Below are positions 23,068 through 26,045 of a DNA stretch of 26,045 bases, in pieces. The stretch lies in the NCBI GenBank assembly GCA_000433635.1, contig HF997927.1:1-26045 (forward strand), given 5' to 3'. The notes under the pieces are model-generated. The model ran no database searches. It saw nothing but the letters and a program-made list of their open reading frames with translations, and was not told the origin of the DNA. The position numbers were made by a program, and so were the translations under genes. Within the stretch, counting starts at the first letter, position 1, and each line of letters begins with the position of its first letter. The DNA is from Ruminococcus sp. CAG:254 (lineage in GTDB: Bacteria; Bacillota; Clostridia; Oscillospirales; Ruminococcaceae).

Positions 23068-23097
23068 CGGATTTCAAGTGTTTTCCTATCACACGCC

Positions 23098-24270
23098 TTA
23101 TCGTCCTACCCTTGCAAGCGTTGGGTTCTTGTAGTCATAGAAAACATTATATTTCCGCTCGTTGTGTGTACGAACACTGATGACCATGCCGATGGCGATA
23201 TACATACTCAGAGTAGATGTGCCGCCGGCACTCAAAAACGGCAGCGGAACACCAATGACCGGCATGACTTTCAGAACCATACCGATATTCATAAAGCAGT
23301 GGGTGAAAATCATCGAGGACACGCCAATACACAGGAACATCCCCTGCCGGTCGTTTGCACGCAGTCCGTTTGCCAGTGTTCGCAGGCAGAGAAAGACCAT
23401 CACCAATACCACTGCCATAGCTCCAACAAAGCCCAGTGTTTGCCCGATATAGGAGAAAATAAAGTCGTTGTGCATTTCTGGAACAGAAATATACGAATCG
23501 CCGTCAAACAGCCCGACACCGAATAGTTTTCCGGATGCCAGAGCAGAAAGCCCCAAATCCTGTTGATATTCCAGTCCTTCGGGGTCTGTGCCCGGATGCA
23601 GCAGGACTAAAATTCGGTTTTTGTGCAGGCTGCCCAGCACGAAATTCCATGCCACCACCAAAGCCGCCGGAACGGCAATCATACCAGCAAGCACATATTT
23701 CCATGAGATGTGAGCAATCAGCATCATTGCTGCAAAGATAAAAGCAAATACAACTGCTGTACCATAGTCGCCCTGTAGGAATACCAGCCCTATCGGCATA
23801 CAGCCGTGCAGAATTAGCAACAGCATATGCAAGGGGCGATTCATGTTTTCCTCGTCTTTTGCTAAGTGGAGAGAGAATGTAAGAATAAAGGCAAGCTTTA
23901 AAATTTCAGACGGCTGTAAGGTTACGCTACCCAGTTGTAACCACGCTTGGTCATCCGCTCCGGCTCTTCGATAGCCGAGGGATGTAAACGTCAGCAATAC
24001 CAAAATCAGTGCAATGGGAGCGTAGACAAACCAGAGTCGGGCGATTTTGTGATAGTCAATTGCCGCCAGAACTAAGACGGAAAGTACACCAATACCAACC
24101 GCTACCAGCTGAATGATATAATCATCATCATCAATTTCAGAAAGCGTGTGGTTGATATAGATGGAATAGAGCAGCACAACGCTGAGGGCTGAACAGAGCA
24201 TGGCTGCAAACAGCAGTGGCTTGTCCAGCTTCTTCCAGTATTGTGCAACTGCCTGAAGAACCGTTTTCAT
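23098..24270 (-). CDS. rodA: SEDS-family peptidoglycan glycosyltransferase (RodA/FtsW-like)
   Basis: 390 residues with about ten membrane segments. SEDS proteins polymerise lipid II into glycan strands together with a class B penicillin-binding protein. Visible: W110-LQLGSVTLQPSEILK (110-125), D269 in MHNDFIF (the conserved Asp needed for activity) and PVIGVPLPFLSAGGTS (337-352). It has the RodA/SpoVE length. The ATG at 24270 lies 6 nt after AAAGGAG. The upstream yifB-like gene ends 45 nt away without a terminator, so the two are probably co-transcribed. Whether it serves elongation, division or sporulation is not decided by sequence. Confidence 0.9.
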   Translation of the reverse strand: MKTVLQAVAQYWKKLDKPLLFAAMLCSALSVVLLYSIYINHTLSEIDDDDYIIQLVAVGIGVLSVLVLAAIDYHKIARLWFVYAPIALILVLLTFTSLGYRRAGADDQAWLQLGSVTLQPSEILKLAFILTFSLHLAKDEENMNRPLHMLLLILHGCMPIGLVFLQGDYGTAVVFAFIFAAMMLIAHISWKYVLAGMIAVPAALVVAWNFVLGSLHKNRILVLLHPGTDPEGLEYQQDLGLSALASGKLFGVGLFDGDSYISVPEMHNDFIFSYIGQTLGFVGAMAVVLVMVFLCLRTLANGLRANDRQGMFLCIGVSSMIFTHCFMNIGMVLKVMPVIGVPLPFLSAGGTSTLSMYIAIGMVISVRTHNERKYNVFYDYKNPTLARVGR

Positions 24271-24315
24271 GAAAACTCCTTTCTTTTGTCGGAACGATTC
24301 CTGCCGGATGTATCA

Positions 24316-25848
24316 TCAGATGGGCGGGAGATATTTCCAGCTCAAGCTGCAATATTGAATCGCAGCTGCCATATGTCGCCGTAAAATGCAGGCACTGCCA
24401 GCGAGGTCGGCAATCGTTCTGCCGACTTTCAGCAGGCGGTCGTAAGAACGGGCACTCAGTCCCAGCCGGTCAAAGGCATCTTGCACCAGTCTTTCTGCGG
24501 TTTCTTCCATCGGGCAGTATTGCTGCAATTTTCCGGCTGGAATCTGTGCGTTGCAGAAAATAGAAGTGCCGGAAAAGCGTTTCTCCTGAATTTCCCGTGC
24601 AGCCTGTACCCGTTTCCGAATGTCAGCAGAAGTTTCGATGGGTTCTGTTGTTGTAAGGTCTTCATAGGAAACGGGGTCAACTTCCACTTGTAAATCGAAT
24701 CGTTCCAATAATGGTCCAGAAATGCGGGAGCGATAGCGTTGAATTGCCTGCGGTGAGCAGGAACAACGCCGTTTCGGGTGTCCGTAGTAGCCGCAAGGGC
24801 AAGGATTCATTGCACCGACCAGCATAAAGCGACAGGGGTAGGAAATCGTTCCGGCGGCACGGGTGATAGTGACAATGTGGTCTTCCAGAGGCTGCCGGAG
24901 AATATCAAGGGTGTGTCGGTCAAACTCTGCCAACTCATCTAAAAAGAGTAAGCCATTATGAGCAAGGGAAATTTCTCCCGGATGGGGAACGGTTCCACCG
25001 CCAACCAGTCCCACACCGGAAATCGTGTGGTGCGGTGCTCGGAACGGGCGTTTTGTAATGAGTGGATGTTTGGGGTCTAACAGACCAGAGATAGAATAAA
25101 TATTTGTGGTTTCAATGGATTCTTCCATAGTCATTTCCGGCAGGATGTATGGCATCCGTTTCGCAAGCATACTTTTTCCGCTGCCGGGTGCTCCGACCAA
25201 CAGAACATTATGTCCGCCAGCGGCGACAATTTCTAGGGCACGCTTTACGGTCTGCTGCCCCTTGACATCGGAAAAATCCAGCAGGTTTTCCGGAGCGTCC
25301 GACTCTGTAAAGTCTGCCGGCTGAGCTGGAGAAAGCGGAGCATCGCCCTCCAAGTGGTCAATCAGTTCTCCAATGTTGTGCACGCCAAAGACCCGAACAT
25401 CTTGAATCGTGGCAGCTTCTGCGGCATTGTCTGCCGGAACATAGAGTTCTTCGACACCCAGCGAACGGGCAAGAATGGTCATTGGTAAAACACCATTCAC
25501 ACTGCGGACTTCTCCGCTGAGGGAAACTTCTCCAATGAAAAATTTCCCCTGCATGGAACGGGAAAGCTGCCCCATGCTCTTGAGAACGCCAACCAAAATG
25601 GCGAGGTCGTGCATTGTACCGCTTTTTTTGACGTCTGCCGGAGCAAGATTGACAACAATATGTTTCGGCGGAAGCGTAACGGAAATGGAATAGAGGGCTG
25701 CCCGAATGCGTTCTCGGCTTTCTTTTACCGCTGCATCCGGTAAGCCAACAATATCGAAATGCGGCAAACCTTTTTGAATATCTACTTCAACATCGACTGG
25801 GAAGGCATTCAGCCCGAATAGTCCCAGACTTTTGATGGTTGCAAACAC
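24316..25848 (-). CDS. YifB/ComM-family Mg chelatase-like AAA+ ATPase
   Basis: 510 residues from a GTG at 25848, chosen because AGGAGG lies 9 nt upstream and the family N-terminus FATIKSLGLFGLNAFPV starts there. ComM is a hexameric helicase that aids branch migration during natural transformation; Firmicute YifB proteins are less studied. Visible: an N-terminal ChlI/Lon-like S5 domain (about 1-170), Walker A GAPGSGKS (219-226), Walker B LFLDELAEF and a Cys-rich NPCPCGYYGHP...CSC loop (about 348-366). The C-terminal part is the Mg-chelatase C domain (about 400-500). A promoter lies upstream. Confidence 0.92.
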   Translation of the reverse strand: MFATIKSLGLFGLNAFPVDVEVDIQKGLPHFDIVGLPDAAVKESRERIRAALYSISVTLPPKHIVVNLAPADVKKSGTMHDLAILVGVLKSMGQLSRSMQGKFFIGEVSLSGEVRSVNGVLPMTILARSLGVEELYVPADNAAEAATIQDVRVFGVHNIGELIDHLEGDAPLSPAQPADFTESDAPENLLDFSDVKGQQTVKRALEIVAAGGHNVLLVGAPGSGKSMLAKRMPYILPEMTMEESIETTNIYSISGLLDPKHPLITKRPFRAPHHTISGVGLVGGGTVPHPGEISLAHNGLLFLDELAEFDRHTLDILRQPLEDHIVTITRAAGTISYPCRFMLVGAMNPCPCGYYGHPKRRCSCSPQAIQRYRSRISGPLLERFDLQVEVDPVSYEDLTTTEPIETSADIRKRVQAAREIQEKRFSGTSIFCNAQIPAGKLQQYCPMEETAERLVQDAFDRLGLSARSYDRLLKVGRTIADLAGSACILRRHMAAAIQYCSLSWKYLPPI

Positions 25849-25884
25849 AGTGTAGTTCCTCCTATCTGTATGCTTTTTCTTTTC

Positions 25885-25913
25885 AGTATACCATGTGACG
25901 GGAAAAAAGTAAA
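25885..25913 (-). promoter_or_regulatory. Promoter of the yifB-rodA operon
   Basis: On the minus strand TTTACT (complement of 25908-25913; 4 of 6), a 17-bp spacer and TATACT (complement of 25885-25890). Confidence 0.6.
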
Positions 25914-25959
25914 TACAGAGAACGCAAAAATCACAGGAATGACATCGTGCGAAGCACAA

Positions 25960-26038
25960 CTAAAAAGTTTTTCGGTGCAGCAGTTTTTCAAAAATGCTGC
26001 CGAGGTGTGGGCGAGCAGCCCACATTTGCGAAGCAAAT
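25960..26038. repeat. Structured interspersed repeat, copy B
   Basis: 79 bp, almost identical to 19843-19919. Three hairpins can form: GCAGCA-G-TTTTT with AAAAA-TGCTGC, GTGGGC-GAGCA-GCCCAC and TTTGC-GAA-GCAAA. A further GTGC-GAA-GCAC hairpin precedes it (25947-25957). The sequence after 26038 no longer matches copy A. Confidence 0.8.
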
Positions 26039-26045
26039 CAAATTT

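Overview
The window looks like chromosome of a moderate-GC Firmicute close to Ruminococcus (Oscillospiraceae). The basis is a dockerin-bearing scaffoldin-like protein with Thr-rich linkers, carbohydrate-active enzymes, strong AGGAGG ribosome binding sites, sigma-A type promoters with 17-bp spacers, and standard Firmicute housekeeping genes. No phage, transposase, integrase, CRISPR array, tRNA or rRNA gene was recognised. Placement at genus level is inference.

Layout. 1-1923: 3' part of a secreted cellulosome/amylosome-type protein with cohesin-like module, 14 perfect heptad repeats and a C-terminal dockerin. 2053-3448: mntP-like Mn exporter and a DEDDh exonuclease. 3451-4490: shared terminator, an SGNH hydrolase on the minus strand, and a hairpin-rich leader of about 270 nt. 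4497-4856: RNase P RNA (minus) with its own promoter and terminator. 4942-5977: alpha/beta hydrolase (minus) with its promoter. 6070-8874: SRP RNA followed by dnaX, ybaB and recR, a classic replication/repair cluster. 8935-10035: HAD-family protein.

9874-10639 holds a 383-bp tandem direct repeat spanning the convergent 3' ends of the HAD gene and of a GH26 lipoprotein gene. It leaves an orphan 3' fragment of each gene between the intact ones. All eight differences between the copies are synonymous in the intact reading frames, which points to recombination between diverged alleles, or a strain-mixing assembly artefact, rather than duplication followed by drift.

10485-14502 (minus): GH95 alpha-fucosidase-family gene followed by the GH26 lipoprotein, driven by a promoter at 14570. 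14696-17342 (plus): two-gene glycan initiation operon (membrane nucleotide-sugar dehydratase, phosphoglycosyl transferase). 17403-19788 (minus): trmN6-like methyltransferase, rsmI and a PHP phosphatase. 20126-22956 (minus): murT-like ligase, a GatD-like partner lacking the expected catalytic Cys and His, then a HAD phosphatase. 23098-25848 (minus): yifB/comM-like ATPase and a RodA/FtsW-family SEDS protein. A structured interspersed repeat of 77-79 bp occurs at 19843 and 25960.

Functional themes are cell-wall synthesis (rodA, murT/gatD-like), surface glycan initiation, plant or host polysaccharide use (scaffoldin, GH26, GH95) and core RNA/DNA functions (rnpB, ffs, dnaX, recR, rsmI). The strongest leads are the synonymous-only duplication, the degenerate GatD beside an intact MurT, the multi-hairpin leader at 4204-4470 and the interspersed repeat.
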